64,000 bases of DNA from Sphingomonas qomolangmaensis (lineage in GTDB: Bacteria; Pseudomonadota; Alphaproteobacteria; Sphingomonadales; Sphingomonadaceae), in contig NZ_CP101740.1 in the NCBI RefSeq assembly GCF_024496245.1, forward strand, positions 3,134,001 to 3,198,000, read 5' to 3'. A program made the position numbers and the translations under genes. The notes beneath the pieces were generated by a model, which was given only the letters and a program-made list of their open reading frames with translations, was not told the origin of the DNA and searched no databases. Shown here one piece after another: positions 46,119 through 55,351 of this stretch (the stretch's first letter is position 1; the number at the start of each line of letters is the position of its first letter).

Positions 46119-47221
46119 AGCGGCTGCGGATCGCGGTGGTCACGCCGCGCTATGCGATTTCGGGGGTGCCGCTGGCGCAGTGGCGGCTGGCGGCCGCGCT
46201 CGCCGCGCGTGGGCATCGGGTCGATCTGATCATCGGCCGCTGCGACACCGATCTTCGCGTTCCCGACGCACCGGGGGTCGCGGTCCACGTGCTCGACCGT
46301 GCGCAGACGCGCGGCATGTTCGCGCCGCTGGTGCGCTATCTCCGTCGCGAGCGCCCCGATGCGGTGTTTTCGGCCGAAGACCATCTCAACACCTTCGTGC
46401 TGCTCGCCGCGATCGTCGCGCGGTCGCGCGTCCGGATCAGCGGGTCGTCGCGGGTGACGCCGTTCGACACCTATTCGAACCGGGCGTTCACCAAGAAATG
46501 GGTGCTCAAGCAACTCGCGCGCAGCGTCGCGTGGCGCGCCGATGCGCTCACCTGCGTGTCGCGCGACATGGTTGCGCAATATGCCGAGGTGTTCGGCACC
46601 ACGCGGCATGCCTGCGTGTACAATATCGTCGATCAGCCTGCGGCGCGCGCGCGCGCGACCGAGCCGGTCGAAGATGGGTGGTTCGTCGATCGCAGCGTGC
46701 CGCTGGTCGTCGCGGCGGGTACGTTGGCGCCGTGGAAAGGGTTTGACGACCTGATCGCCGCGGCGGCGATCCTGCGCGATCGCGGGCGGATGGTGCGGCT
46801 GGTGATCCTGGGCGAGGGGTCATCGCGCGCCGCGCTCGAGGCCCAGGTCGCGGCGGCGGGGCTGGCGGATCGCGTCCGGCTGCCGGGCCGCGTATCCAAT
46901 CCGCTCAAATATTTCGCCAACGCCGACGTCTTTGCGCTGTCGTCGCATGTCGAGGGGCTCCCCAATGTGCTGGTCGAGGCGATGCTGTGCGGTTGCACCC
47001 CGGTCGCGACCGACTGCCCCACCGGGCCGCGCGAGGTGCTCGGCGGCGGGCGCTATGGCTATCTGGTGCCCGTCGCCGATCCGCAGGCGCTGGCCGACGG
47101 CATCGCCGCCGCGCTCGACCGCCCGATCGCGCCCGACATGCTGGCCCAAGCGGTCGAACCGTTCGAGGAATCGGCGGTGATCGCGCGCCACTTCGCGCTG
47201 CTCAAGCTCGATGCAAGCTGA
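46115..47221 (+). CDS. Glycosyltransferase family 4
   Basis: 368 aa, GT-B retaining transferase: AVVTPRYAISGVPLAQWRLAAALAARGH, VSRDMVAQYAEVFG, AAGTLAPWKGFDDLIAAA, and the E-x7-E motif EGLPNVLVEAMLCGCTPV, followed by GPREVLGGGRYGYLVP (PNVLVEAMLCGC as in GalNAc-alpha or Wbn-type enzymes). Starts at ATGA with FkbM and continues to the next GT4, so the three plus-strand genes are one unit. Confidence 0.88.
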   Translation: MKRLRIAVVTPRYAISGVPLAQWRLAAALAARGHRVDLIIGRCDTDLRVPDAPGVAVHVLDRAQTRGMFAPLVRYLRRERPDAVFSAEDHLNTFVLLAAIVARSRVRISGSSRVTPFDTYSNRAFTKKWVLKQLARSVAWRADALTCVSRDMVAQYAEVFGTTRHACVYNIVDQPAARARATEPVEDGWFVDRSVPLVVAAGTLAPWKGFDDLIAAAAILRDRGRMVRLVILGEGSSRAALEAQVAAAGLADRVRLPGRVSNPLKYFANADVFALSSHVEGLPNVLVEAMLCGCTPVATDCPTGPREVLGGGRYGYLVPVADPQALADGIAAALDRPIAPDMLAQAVEPFEESAVIARHFALLKLDAS

Positions 47222-47225
47222 CGCG

Positions 47226-48356
47226 ATGCGCGTCGGGCTGAACGCGACCTGCTTCGACGATCGCCCGTCGGGGGCGAACCAGCGCTTCCGGCATTTGTAC
47301 GGCGCGCTGATCCGGCGCAATCCGGCGATATCGTTCGTCATCTACGAACCCGCCGACCAGCGGATCGCCGACTGGTTCGCCGATGCGCCCAACATCATCG
47401 TGCGGCGAACGCCGATGCCGAGCAGCGGGCGATGGCCGCGCTTTCGCGCTGGGCTGGGCTATTGGCGGCGCACGCTGGCGGCCGACCGGCTCGACCTGTT
47501 CGAGACCTTCACGCTGCCGCTGGTGCACGCGCCATGCCCGACGATGCTGACGATCCACGACCTACGGCCGCTGCAGCGCGATCGGCCGCTAATCGAACGC
47601 GCGGTGGCGCCGGCGATCGTGTCGCATGCGCTGGCGCGCGCCGATCGGATCATTACGGTATCGCAGGCGATGCGCGCCGAGTTGCTGGCGTTCCGCCCGG
47701 GCACGCGGGTGTCGGTGGTCTATAACGGGGTGTCGGCGCGTGCCGCCGCTTTGGGTGCGCTGCCGCCGGGCATGCCTTCGCGCTTCATGCTTGCGGTCGG
47801 TCACCTCGAACCGCGCAAGAATCTCGAGCTCGCGATCGATGCGGTGGCGGTCCTGCGCGACCGCGGATGCGCCAGGCCCTTGGTGATCGTCGGCAACGAT
47901 GCGGGCAGCCTGGCGGCGCTGCAGGCGCGGATCGCGCGGCTGGCGCTCGGGGCGCTGGTGTGGATCGTTGAGCATGCCGACGACGCGACGGTCGGCGCGC
48001 TCTATGCCGCATGCCACATGGTGGTCGTGCCCTCGCGCTACGAAGGCTTCGGCATCGCGGTGATCGAAGCAATGGCCGCCGGACGGCCGGTGGTGACCAG
48101 CGATACCGCGGTCTTCCGCGAGGTCAGTGAGGGGCAGGGGGCGTATATGCCACCCGACGACGCGGTCGCCGCCGCCGAGGTGATCGAGCGTGTCTGGTCC
48201 GATCCGATCGCGCGGGAGCGGCTGATTGCCTATGGCGCGGCGCGGATCGGCGATTTCGCGTTCGATCGCCTCGCCGATCAAATTGCGGCGCTCTATGCCG
48301 AGAGGATGGCGGCGAGCCCGCGGCGCGCGACCGCGGGGGCGTGGAACCGTTCGTAG
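47226..48356 (+). CDS. Glycosyltransferase family 4
   Basis: 376 aa: NATCFDDRPSGANQRFRHLYGAL, TMLTIHDLRPL, ADRIITVSQAMRAELL, AVGHLEPRKNLELAIDAV, and YEGFGIAVIEAMAAGRPVV with the E-x7-E motif. The mannosyltransferase-like MtfB/WbdB-like pattern is common in EPS clusters. Start ATG 47226 or 47211; neither has a clear SD. The 3' end overlaps the convergent gene by 64 bases. Confidence 0.85.
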   Translation: MRVGLNATCFDDRPSGANQRFRHLYGALIRRNPAISFVIYEPADQRIADWFADAPNIIVRRTPMPSSGRWPRFRAGLGYWRRTLAADRLDLFETFTLPLVHAPCPTMLTIHDLRPLQRDRPLIERAVAPAIVSHALARADRIITVSQAMRAELLAFRPGTRVSVVYNGVSARAAALGALPPGMPSRFMLAVGHLEPRKNLELAIDAVAVLRDRGCARPLVIVGNDAGSLAALQARIARLALGALVWIVEHADDATVGALYAACHMVVVPSRYEGFGIAVIEAMAAGRPVVTSDTAVFREVSEGQGAYMPPDDAVAAAEVIERVWSDPIARERLIAYGAARIGDFAFDRLADQIAALYAERMAASPRRATAGAWNRS

Positions 48357-49369
48357 AGCAGCCGGATCGCCCGATCGAACGCCGGCGGCGGATCGGCGCA
48401 GATGGCGTCGATGGCGCGGCGGAAGCTGGCCGGTTCATCGCATTGCCGGTTGGCCGCCACCACTGTTCGATCATAGCCCGAAAACGCCTCGGCCGTGCCG
48501 ATCACCTGCTTGCCGAACATCAGCGCCTCGGCGACCTTGGTCTTCATCCCTGAACCGTCGCGGACCGGCGCGACCACCGCTAGCGCATGCGCGTACCAAG
48601 GGGCGATATCGTCGACTGCGCCGACCATCGTCAAATTTGGGGCGGGTGCGACCTGGTCCATGCCGTGGCCGACCACCATCGTGGCGATCGGCAGCGCGGG
48701 GGAGATCGTATCGGCATACCAGCGCACCGCGTCGCGGTTCGCGTAGAAGCTGCCGCCGACGAACAGCAGATAGGGTTCGGCAACGGGCCTTGGCGGCGTA
48801 TCGGCGCGAGGAATGTCTTCCATCACCATCGGCACGATCGCGTCGGCGCCGCGCCGGTACAGCCGCTGCAGCAGCCTGCTGTCGCGCTCGCTGAGGCAAA
48901 CGACCGTGTCGCTCGATCGCATCGCGGCATGTTCGGCGCGCGCATTGGCGGCCAATATCGCCAGCGCGCGCGGCGTCGGGCGCGCGCGCAACGCCCCCAG
49001 GAAGAAGCGCGCCTCGACATTGTGGCAGAAGGTGATGATGCGGACGCCGGGATGGCGCCGCTTGATCGCCTGCGCGGCGGCACCGAGGTTCGACCCGTCG
49101 AGAAACACCCGGTTGATGCGCTCGCGCTCGATCGCATCGGTCAGCGCCGCGATGCTGTCGCGATCGATGCCGTTGATATGGCCGTGCAACAACGCCTTGG
49201 CTGGGCGCGAACGCCGGGCGGGTAGCACGAAGCGATGGAAGTCGTCGCCCAGCAGATCGCGCAGCTGCATTTGATGCAGCCGCGAGAGTTTCGCACGACC
49301 GCCAGGCGCGACGGCATGATCGGTCGGCGTCACATATAATAGCGGGCCGGCAATGCGCATCGCCATCAT
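48293..49369 (-). CDS. Glycosyltransferase (GT4-like)
   Basis: 358 aa. GGRAKLSRLHQMQLRDLLG (N-terminal acceptor region), IITFCHNVEARFF, TVVCLSERDSRLLQRLY, LLFVGGSFYANRDAVRWY, and VAPVRDGSGMKTKVAEALMFGKQVI. A GT-B transferase with the SGMKTKVAEAL loop characteristic of some capsule transferases. Donor and acceptor are unknown. Opposite orientation to its neighbours on both sides. Confidence 0.8.
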   Translation of the reverse strand: MMAMRIAGPLLYVTPTDHAVAPGGRAKLSRLHQMQLRDLLGDDFHRFVLPARRSRPAKALLHGHINGIDRDSIAALTDAIERERINRVFLDGSNLGAAAQAIKRRHPGVRIITFCHNVEARFFLGALRARPTPRALAILAANARAEHAAMRSSDTVVCLSERDSRLLQRLYRRGADAIVPMVMEDIPRADTPPRPVAEPYLLFVGGSFYANRDAVRWYADTISPALPIATMVVGHGMDQVAPAPNLTMVGAVDDIAPWYAHALAVVAPVRDGSGMKTKVAEALMFGKQVIGTAEAFSGYDRTVVAANRQCDEPASFRRAIDAICADPPPAFDRAIRLLYERFHAPAVARRGLAAILSA

Positions 49370-49450
49370 GTATCGGCGACAATCCGGCGGACGGCAACAT
49401 CATGCGATCCGGTGCTGGCGTTGGCCGGATACTTGCGTCATGAAGCGTCG

Positions 49451-50410
49451 ATGGCTGCGAATCTTCCCAGCTTCTCGGTGGTCATTCCGCTGTACAACAA
49501 GCGCGATCATATCGTGCGGACCTTGGCGTCGGTGCTCGACCAGACCCTTCCCCCGACCGAGGTGATCGTCGTCGACGACGGATCGGACGACGGTGGCGCC
49601 GATCGTATCGCGGCGATCGGCGATCCGCGGATAAACCTGATCCGCCAGGCCAATGCCGGCGAGGGTGCGGCGCGTAACGCGGGCGCGGCGCGCGCGTGCG
49701 GCGACTGGATCGCGTTGATCGACGCCGACGACGGGTGGCGCCGCGACCATCTGGCGACGCTTGCCGAGGTGATCGCGGCCTATCCAGACGTCGACCTGAT
49801 CGGTGCGGCCTCGCTCGCGACGTATCTTGGCGACCTCGACCAGATGTTGCAGCAGCCGAGCGGTGCCGGATCGATCGCCCGGCTGGACTTTTTTCGCGAC
49901 CATGATGGCAGCGTCTTCAACGCATCGAGCGTCGCGATCCGACGCACCGCGTTCGCCGCCACATCGGGGTTCGGCAGCTACCGGGTAGGTGCCGACACCG
50001 AGTTCTGGATCCGCTTCGCGCTCGATCACAAGATGGCGGTGAGCACGCGGCAAAGCTCGATCTATCTGCGCGGCAACGGCGGGGTCATGGAGCGGGTCGC
50101 CTGCGACGCCAGAGGCCGCGACCGGCCGCTGCCCGAATCGCCGGTTTTCGCGACGCTCGAGCGCGCACTGGCTTCGCCGCGGTATCGCGAGCTGCATGCG
50201 CCTATTCGCGCTTATGCCGATCGGACGCGGCTCAATTATGCGCGCGGACGGCTGTATATCGGGCGCGGTGTCGAAGCGCGCGCGATCCTTCGCGACGTCC
50301 ACCAGCCGGCGCGGGTCGAACGGTTGGTGTACCAGCTGTTGTCCTATCTTCCCGCCCCGGCGCTTCGTGCGGGTTCGCGCGGCTTTTCCACGGTCAAGCG
50401 CCTGCTCTAG
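49451..50410 (+). CDS. Glycosyltransferase family 2
   Basis: 319 aa, inverting GT-A fold: FSVVIPLYNKRDHIVRTLASVLDQTL, VIVVDDGSDDGG, GAARACGDWIALIDADDGW (DxD) and a C-terminal helical part. Start ATG 49451 (MAANLPSF). Stop TAG overlaps the convergent acyltransferase stop region. Could add a HexNAc or rhamnose; not determinable. Confidence 0.87.
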   Translation: MAANLPSFSVVIPLYNKRDHIVRTLASVLDQTLPPTEVIVVDDGSDDGGADRIAAIGDPRINLIRQANAGEGAARNAGAARACGDWIALIDADDGWRRDHLATLAEVIAAYPDVDLIGAASLATYLGDLDQMLQQPSGAGSIARLDFFRDHDGSVFNASSVAIRRTAFAATSGFGSYRVGADTEFWIRFALDHKMAVSTRQSSIYLRGNGGVMERVACDARGRDRPLPESPVFATLERALASPRYRELHAPIRAYADRTRLNYARGRLYIGRGVEARAILRDVHQPARVERLVYQLLSYLPAPALRAGSRGFSTVKRLL

Positions 50411-52323
50411 CGCGCCATCGCCCATAGCCGCTCGCCCAGCCCGAGCCGGCGGCCCACCAAGCGCGACCCGGCTTCGCCGAGATGGTCGTTGTCGCGGTAC
50501 AGCGGCACGTTGTTCCAGGCGGTGGGGCAGATGCGGTTGGCGCACATCGCGCGGTCGATCCGCAGCACCGGCGTGTCCGCGGTGTGCGCGAATGCGTCGA
50601 GCAGCCGTGCGGTCGGCTGCGTCAGCACATGCGCGCTGGCAGGAGTGATGGCGCAATCGGCGCGGGCACCCGCGTGCGGCAGCCCTGCCAGCTTGCGCTC
50701 CCAGCATTGGCCGACATCGAAGCGCGCTTGTGGCGGTCCCGAGACCACGACCACGCGGCGGCCGATCGCGCGGATCGCTGCGCTGGTTCGCGCTTGCGCC
50801 GCGACGATCCGACCGGGCGTGCTCGCGACGATGTTGTCGCCGGCGGACAACAGCCCGCGCGTATCGGGCGTGATATAGCGAAGATACCGACCCGACAGCA
50901 CCACCAATTCGATGCTGGGGGTTCGCGCGAGATACGCCAGCACGCTGTCGTTGAAGCCGATGCACGCCGCGGCGATCCGGCGGCTCGCCAGCCGGTCCAC
51001 CGGCGCGATGCCGAGCAAAGGCGCGCATCCGCCAAGGCTTGCCTGCGCGATCGGGTGTCGGGTCGAGGCGGTGATCGCGGGCACGAGGTGCTGCGAGAAG
51101 GAATCTCCCCATAGCAGGATCCTGGGCTGCGGCGATTGGCTGCAGCGGCCGTCGAAGCGGGTGGCGGTGCCCTCGCATCCGGCGAGCGGCAGCCCGGTGA
51201 CGCCGCTTGTGTCGAAGGGCTGGCCGCGCCCCGCCACCATCTGTGCGCCGATCGCCCCCAGCAGCGCCAGGCCACCCGCGCCTGCCGCTGCCAGCCCCGA
51301 GATCCGCCTCAGGGCAAGCGGCATCACCTGCCCCGGCCGCTCGATCCAGCGATAGGATGCCCATCCCAGCGTGGCTGTCGCCAGCAGCAGGGCGCCGATC
51401 AGCAATGGCGGCAAGGGCATCCCGAGCCACACGATGTTGGCGAAAGCGAATAGCGGCCAATGCGCGAGGTACAGCGAATAGGATCGATCGCCGATCGCTG
51501 CCCATGGGGTCAGCGCGCGGACTTCCCAGGGTTCGGCGACGATGAACGCCACCGCGCTGATGCATGCGAACAGGGTCAACCAGGGAACCAGCGCGGCGAC
51601 CGTGGGAGCGAGCGGCAGCGCCAGCAGCGCCAGCAGCGCGAGCGGGCGAAGCCGGGTTGCCCAGTCGCGGACGCGCGCGCGCTCGGCATAGGAGGTTGCC
51701 GCGACCGCCCCCAAGCCGAGCTCCCATGCGCGCAACGGCAGCAGGTAGAAGGCGGCAGCGGGCGCGCGCGGATAAGCGACGAGATAGGCGATCAAGCTGA
51801 CCGCCGTCGCCACCGCGAGCACCGCCGTCCATCGCCGCGGTGGTAACATCACCAGCAGCGCGGGCATGAGCAGATAGAATTGCTCCTCGACCGCTAGCGA
51901 CCACATGTGCAGCAGCGGCTCGAAGATCGCCGAGTCGTGGAAATAATTGATCTGCCGCCACAGGACCATGTTGATCGACATCGTCAGCGCGCCCGCCAGC
52001 TGATCGAGGAAGCGCGCATAGAAGCTGCGCGTCAGCAGCAGCATCGCCGCGACGATCGTCAGCGCCAGCATCGCATAGGCCGCAGGCAACAGCCGGCGCG
52101 CGCGGCGCAGGTAGAATTGGCCGAAGCGAAACTTCCCCGCGGCTCGGTCGCGCAGGATGATCCCGGTGATCAGATAGCCCGACAGCACGAAGAACATGTC
52201 GACGCCGAGATAGCCCGAGGGCAGCACCCCGAGCCCGGCATGGAACAGGATCACGATCGTCACCGCCCATCCGCGCAGCGCCTGCAGGTCGCGACGCCTG
52301 CCGTCGGGCATCGCCGCTGTCAC
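50407..52323 (-). CDS. OafA-type acyltransferase with C-terminal SGNH domain
   Basis: 638 aa. The N-terminal half is an acyltransferase-3 membrane domain (LQALRGWAVTIVILFHAGLGVLPSGYLGVDMFFVLSGYLITGII, MWSLAVEEQFYLLMPAL) with about ten helices. The C-terminal ~250 residues are a periplasmic SGNH/GDSL-like domain (ILLWGDSFSQHLVPAI, and a C-terminal DNDHLGEAGSRLV block). O-acetylates or acylates the polysaccharide. GTG 52323 overlaps the ABC transporter stop (GTGA). Confidence 0.9.
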   Translation of the reverse strand: MTAAMPDGRRRDLQALRGWAVTIVILFHAGLGVLPSGYLGVDMFFVLSGYLITGIILRDRAAGKFRFGQFYLRRARRLLPAAYAMLALTIVAAMLLLTRSFYARFLDQLAGALTMSINMVLWRQINYFHDSAIFEPLLHMWSLAVEEQFYLLMPALLVMLPPRRWTAVLAVATAVSLIAYLVAYPRAPAAAFYLLPLRAWELGLGAVAATSYAERARVRDWATRLRPLALLALLALPLAPTVAALVPWLTLFACISAVAFIVAEPWEVRALTPWAAIGDRSYSLYLAHWPLFAFANIVWLGMPLPPLLIGALLLATATLGWASYRWIERPGQVMPLALRRISGLAAAGAGGLALLGAIGAQMVAGRGQPFDTSGVTGLPLAGCEGTATRFDGRCSQSPQPRILLWGDSFSQHLVPAITASTRHPIAQASLGGCAPLLGIAPVDRLASRRIAAACIGFNDSVLAYLARTPSIELVVLSGRYLRYITPDTRGLLSAGDNIVASTPGRIVAAQARTSAAIRAIGRRVVVVSGPPQARFDVGQCWERKLAGLPHAGARADCAITPASAHVLTQPTARLLDAFAHTADTPVLRIDRAMCANRICPTAWNNVPLYRDNDHLGEAGSRLVGRRLGLGERLWAMAR

Positions 52324-54110
52324 CCGGCAGCGGCGGCGGCGGTCACGATGTGCGCATAGGGCCCCTGCGCGACGATCCGGCCGCCCTCGATCCGCACCAC
52401 CAGGTCACACCCGCGCAGCGTCGATACTCGGTGGGCGATCGAGACGATCGTCAGGTCGCGCGACAACCGGTCGATCGCGGCCATCACCGCGCGTTCGGTT
52501 TCGTCGTCGAGCGCGCTGGTGGCTTCGTCGAGGATCAGGATCGTCGCCTGCTTGTACAGCGCGCGGGCGATGCCGATCCGCTGGCGCTGCCCGCCCGACA
52601 GCCGGATGCCGCGTTCGCCGACGCGGGATTGGTAGCCGTCGGGGAGCCCGGCGATGAAATCATGCAGGTCGGCGCCTTGGGCAGCGGTGCGGACGCGCGC
52701 CATGTCGATCGCCTCGGCGTCGCGCCCGAAGGCGATGTTGGCGGCGATGCTGCTGTCGGCGAGGTAGATCGCTTGCGGTACATGCGCGATCTGTGCCTGC
52801 CACGACGGCTTGGCGGCGGCGTCGAGCACGCGGCCATCGACGCGCAGGCACCCCGTGGTCGGATCGAGCAGCCCCATCAAAAGATCGGCGAGCGTGCTCT
52901 TGCCGCCCCCCGATTTGCCGACCAGCCCGATCCGCGCGCCTCTGGGGATCGTCAGCGACAGCGAGTCGATCGCGGGGCGGTCGCCCGAGGGATAGCGATA
53001 GGTGACGCGATCGAACTCAAGCGCGATGGCGAGCGGCGGGACGGGGATCGCGGCTTCGGGCACGGGGGGCGGGATGTCGAGCAGCCGCGCGACATCCTCG
53101 ATCGCGCGGCGGTTGCCGTGGATCTGCGACCAGCTGAAATAGACCTGCTGGACCAGGGGCAGCAGTCGCTGCGCGCCGAGCGCCAGCGCGCCGAGCATCG
53201 GCAGTGCCGCGACGATCCCGCCGGGTTGGGTGCTGACATAGAGCGTCAGCACCGCGATGAGCACGACGCCGCCCGCCTCGACCACATAGCGCGGCGCGGC
53301 GGCGATGAACTGGTTGGCAGCCTGCGCGCGGCGAAAGGCATGATCGACGCGCGCGAATTTGGCGACGAAGATCGGCTGCGTTCGATCGAGCAGGACGTCG
53401 CGGATGCCGCCCATCCCCTCCTGCAGCGTCTGGACGCGCTCCTGCAGCGCATCGCCGATGATGTCGGCATTGCGGTACAGCCGCTTGCGGGTGGCCAGGC
53501 TGACGATAGCGTAGAGTATGACGAAGCAAAGGCACGCGACCAGCGAGGTCGCCGGGTCGATCGCGATCAGCGCGGCGAGGATGAACAGCCCGACCACCGC
53601 CGCGGTGGTGCCGAGCATCGCGGGGAGCAGCACGTTGCCGAGGACATATTGCACCTTCTCGATCCCCGAGATCGTCTGGCTGCTATTGCGCATGACATGG
53701 TAGCTATAGGGCTGGTGCAGCGTGCGGTCGTAGATCTGCGTCGCCAGGTCATGCGCGACCGAGAAGACGAAACTCTGGCTGGTGCGGACCAGCGCGAGCC
53801 GCACCGCGCCCGACAGGATCGCGATCGCCACCAGCAGCAGCGCCGAAAAGCCCAGTGTGCCGAGGCCCGTGGTTGCCGCGAGCGAATCGACGATCGCGAC
53901 CGCGCCGCCATAGCGGCCCTGCGACCCCCCGGTTACGATCGCGAGGAAGGGCAGCACTGCACCGATCGTCGCGAGTTCGGCAAAGGCGCCGACGATCATG
54001 AGGACGATCGTCAGCGCGGCCTGGCGTCGACGGTTCTGCGGCAGGGCAACGTAGAGCTTGCGCGCCGATCGCCAGGGGCCGGGGGCGCTATTCTGGTTCG
54101 TGGGGGTCAC
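52320..54110 (-). CDS. ABC transporter, ATP-binding/permease (PglK-like flippase)
   Basis: 596 aa half-transporter. Membrane domain of about six helices (ALTIVLMIVGAFAELATIGAVLPFLAIV is PglK-like). Nucleotide-binding domain: Walker A GLVGKSGGGKSTL (about 395), IRLSGGQRQRIGIARAL (signature), and ILILDEATSALDDETE (Walker B). In the absence of a Wzx gene in this cluster, it probably flips the lipid-linked repeat unit; export of the lasso peptide is an alternative, since that cluster has no transporter. GTG 54110 overlaps the upstream stop. Confidence 0.8.
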   Translation of the reverse strand: MTPTNQNSAPGPWRSARKLYVALPQNRRRQAALTIVLMIVGAFAELATIGAVLPFLAIVTGGSQGRYGGAVAIVDSLAATTGLGTLGFSALLLVAIAILSGAVRLALVRTSQSFVFSVAHDLATQIYDRTLHQPYSYHVMRNSSQTISGIEKVQYVLGNVLLPAMLGTTAAVVGLFILAALIAIDPATSLVACLCFVILYAIVSLATRKRLYRNADIIGDALQERVQTLQEGMGGIRDVLLDRTQPIFVAKFARVDHAFRRAQAANQFIAAAPRYVVEAGGVVLIAVLTLYVSTQPGGIVAALPMLGALALGAQRLLPLVQQVYFSWSQIHGNRRAIEDVARLLDIPPPVPEAAIPVPPLAIALEFDRVTYRYPSGDRPAIDSLSLTIPRGARIGLVGKSGGGKSTLADLLMGLLDPTTGCLRVDGRVLDAAAKPSWQAQIAHVPQAIYLADSSIAANIAFGRDAEAIDMARVRTAAQGADLHDFIAGLPDGYQSRVGERGIRLSGGQRQRIGIARALYKQATILILDEATSALDDETERAVMAAIDRLSRDLTIVSIAHRVSTLRGCDLVVRIEGGRIVAQGPYAHIVTAAAAAG

Positions 54111-55351
54111 GCCGGCGATCGACCCGTACGCAGATCGACGCCGGTCACCTGGATGCGGACCTCGCCGAAGCGTTCGCCGGGTTCGCCGACGAACTGCAGC
54201 CGGACGGCGTCGCAACGCGGCGGGACGGCGAAGCTTGCGGCATAAAGCTGGATCGGCCCGCCGACGGTGGCCAGCGGCATTTCGGCGAGCAGCATATCGT
54301 TCTGCGCGCACCGCACCCGCGCAACGATCCGACCGACCGGATCGGCGCCCGTCATCCGCGAGCGCAGCGACAGCGTCGCGGGGCCGGGGGCGGCGAGCAC
54401 CAGCTGTTCGGTTAGCACCGCCGGGGTCGCGCCATGAAAGGCGAGCGTCATGGCGCCGGCTTCGGGCAGGTCGGGGGCGGGCGTGATGCTCGCTTCGCCG
54501 GCGGCGTTGTCGCCGGTGGTCCAGTTGAAGGGAAGGGGGCCGGGGAGCCCCTCAAAATTCGGGTCGTATGGCATCGCGCTTGCGCGGCGGCGCACTGCGG
54601 GAAGGAAGCTGCGCCAGGCGCGATAGGCTGCGGCATAGTGGCGCTGCTCCACCGCGGCGCGCAGCACCGCGCGTTGTTCGGTGTCGGCGGCGATCGGATT
54701 GCGCGCGCGCGGCAAGCGGCTGAGCAACGCCAGCAGCGCCAGTGGGTCGGTGCCGGTACCCGCGCGCACCGCGAAGAAGTCGCCGCGCCAATCGGGATCG
54801 GTGGCGAGCGCCGCGTGCACCGCATCGGCGCCGCGCGGATCGGCGAGCAGCGCTGCGACCAGCGCGAGGATGAGCTCGCGCGTGCCCGGGCGCAGCCGCA
54901 TCGCGGGGCCGACCTCGGCGAGCGCAGCGCGATAGTCGCCGCGCCGGATGTGATGGTCGAGCAGCCAGTAGCGCACGATGTCGGCGCGCGGATCGCGGTT
55001 CCGCGCGATCGTCATCAACGCCCGCGCGCGGGCGTCGTCGCCATCGGCGCTGGCGGCGAGCCCTGCCAGCATCACCGGCGCGGCGCTACCCGGAGCGCTG
55101 CGCATCGATCGTGCGATCAGCTCGCGCGCTTCGGTATCGACGGCCCCTGCCGCGGCGACGATCCGCGCCTGTGCGAGGTTGGTCAGCGCGGCGCCGCCCG
55201 CTGGCGCGAATGCCATGGCAAGCGCGGGCTCGCGCGCCTGCCAGTGCCCGAGCGCGGCCTGACGCGCCGCCAGCCAAGCAAGGCCGATCGCGCACACCAC
55301 CGCCAACATCCGCACCGGGCGAAACCCGCGGGCAGCCATTTGGGTCGTCAC
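54107..55351 (-). CDS. Membrane-anchored TPR-like protein of the EPS cluster
   Basis: About 414 aa. One N-terminal membrane helix (MLAVVCAIGLAWLAARQA), an alpha-helical-repeat region with residues such as ARALMTIARNRDPRADIVRYWLLDHHIRRGDYRAALAEVG, and a C-terminal beta-rich domain, PGPATLSLRSRMTGADPVG to RFGEVRIQVTGVDL, that may bind carbohydrate. GTG 55351 overlaps the Wzc stop (GTGA); ATG 55339 is alternative. It resembles proteins placed with wzc/ligase genes but I do not recognise a named family. Confidence 0.6.
   Translation of the reverse strand: MTTQMAARGFRPVRMLAVVCAIGLAWLAARQAALGHWQAREPALAMAFAPAGGAALTNLAQARIVAAAGAVDTEARELIARSMRSAPGSAAPVMLAGLAASADGDDARARALMTIARNRDPRADIVRYWLLDHHIRRGDYRAALAEVGPAMRLRPGTRELILALVAALLADPRGADAVHAALATDPDWRGDFFAVRAGTGTDPLALLALLSRLPRARNPIAADTEQRAVLRAAVEQRHYAAAYRAWRSFLPAVRRRASAMPYDPNFEGLPGPLPFNWTTGDNAAGEASITPAPDLPEAGAMTLAFHGATPAVLTEQLVLAAPGPATLSLRSRMTGADPVGRIVARVRCAQNDMLLAEMPLATVGGPIQLYAASFAVPPRCDAVRLQFVGEPGERFGEVRIQVTGVDLRTGRSPA

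Noticed and set aside
52350..54245. 631-codon plus-strand frame opposite the ABC transporter
   Set aside because: Shadow of the transporter on the complementary strand, composition (Asp/Arg/His-rich) typical of antisense frames in GC-rich DNA; no motif.
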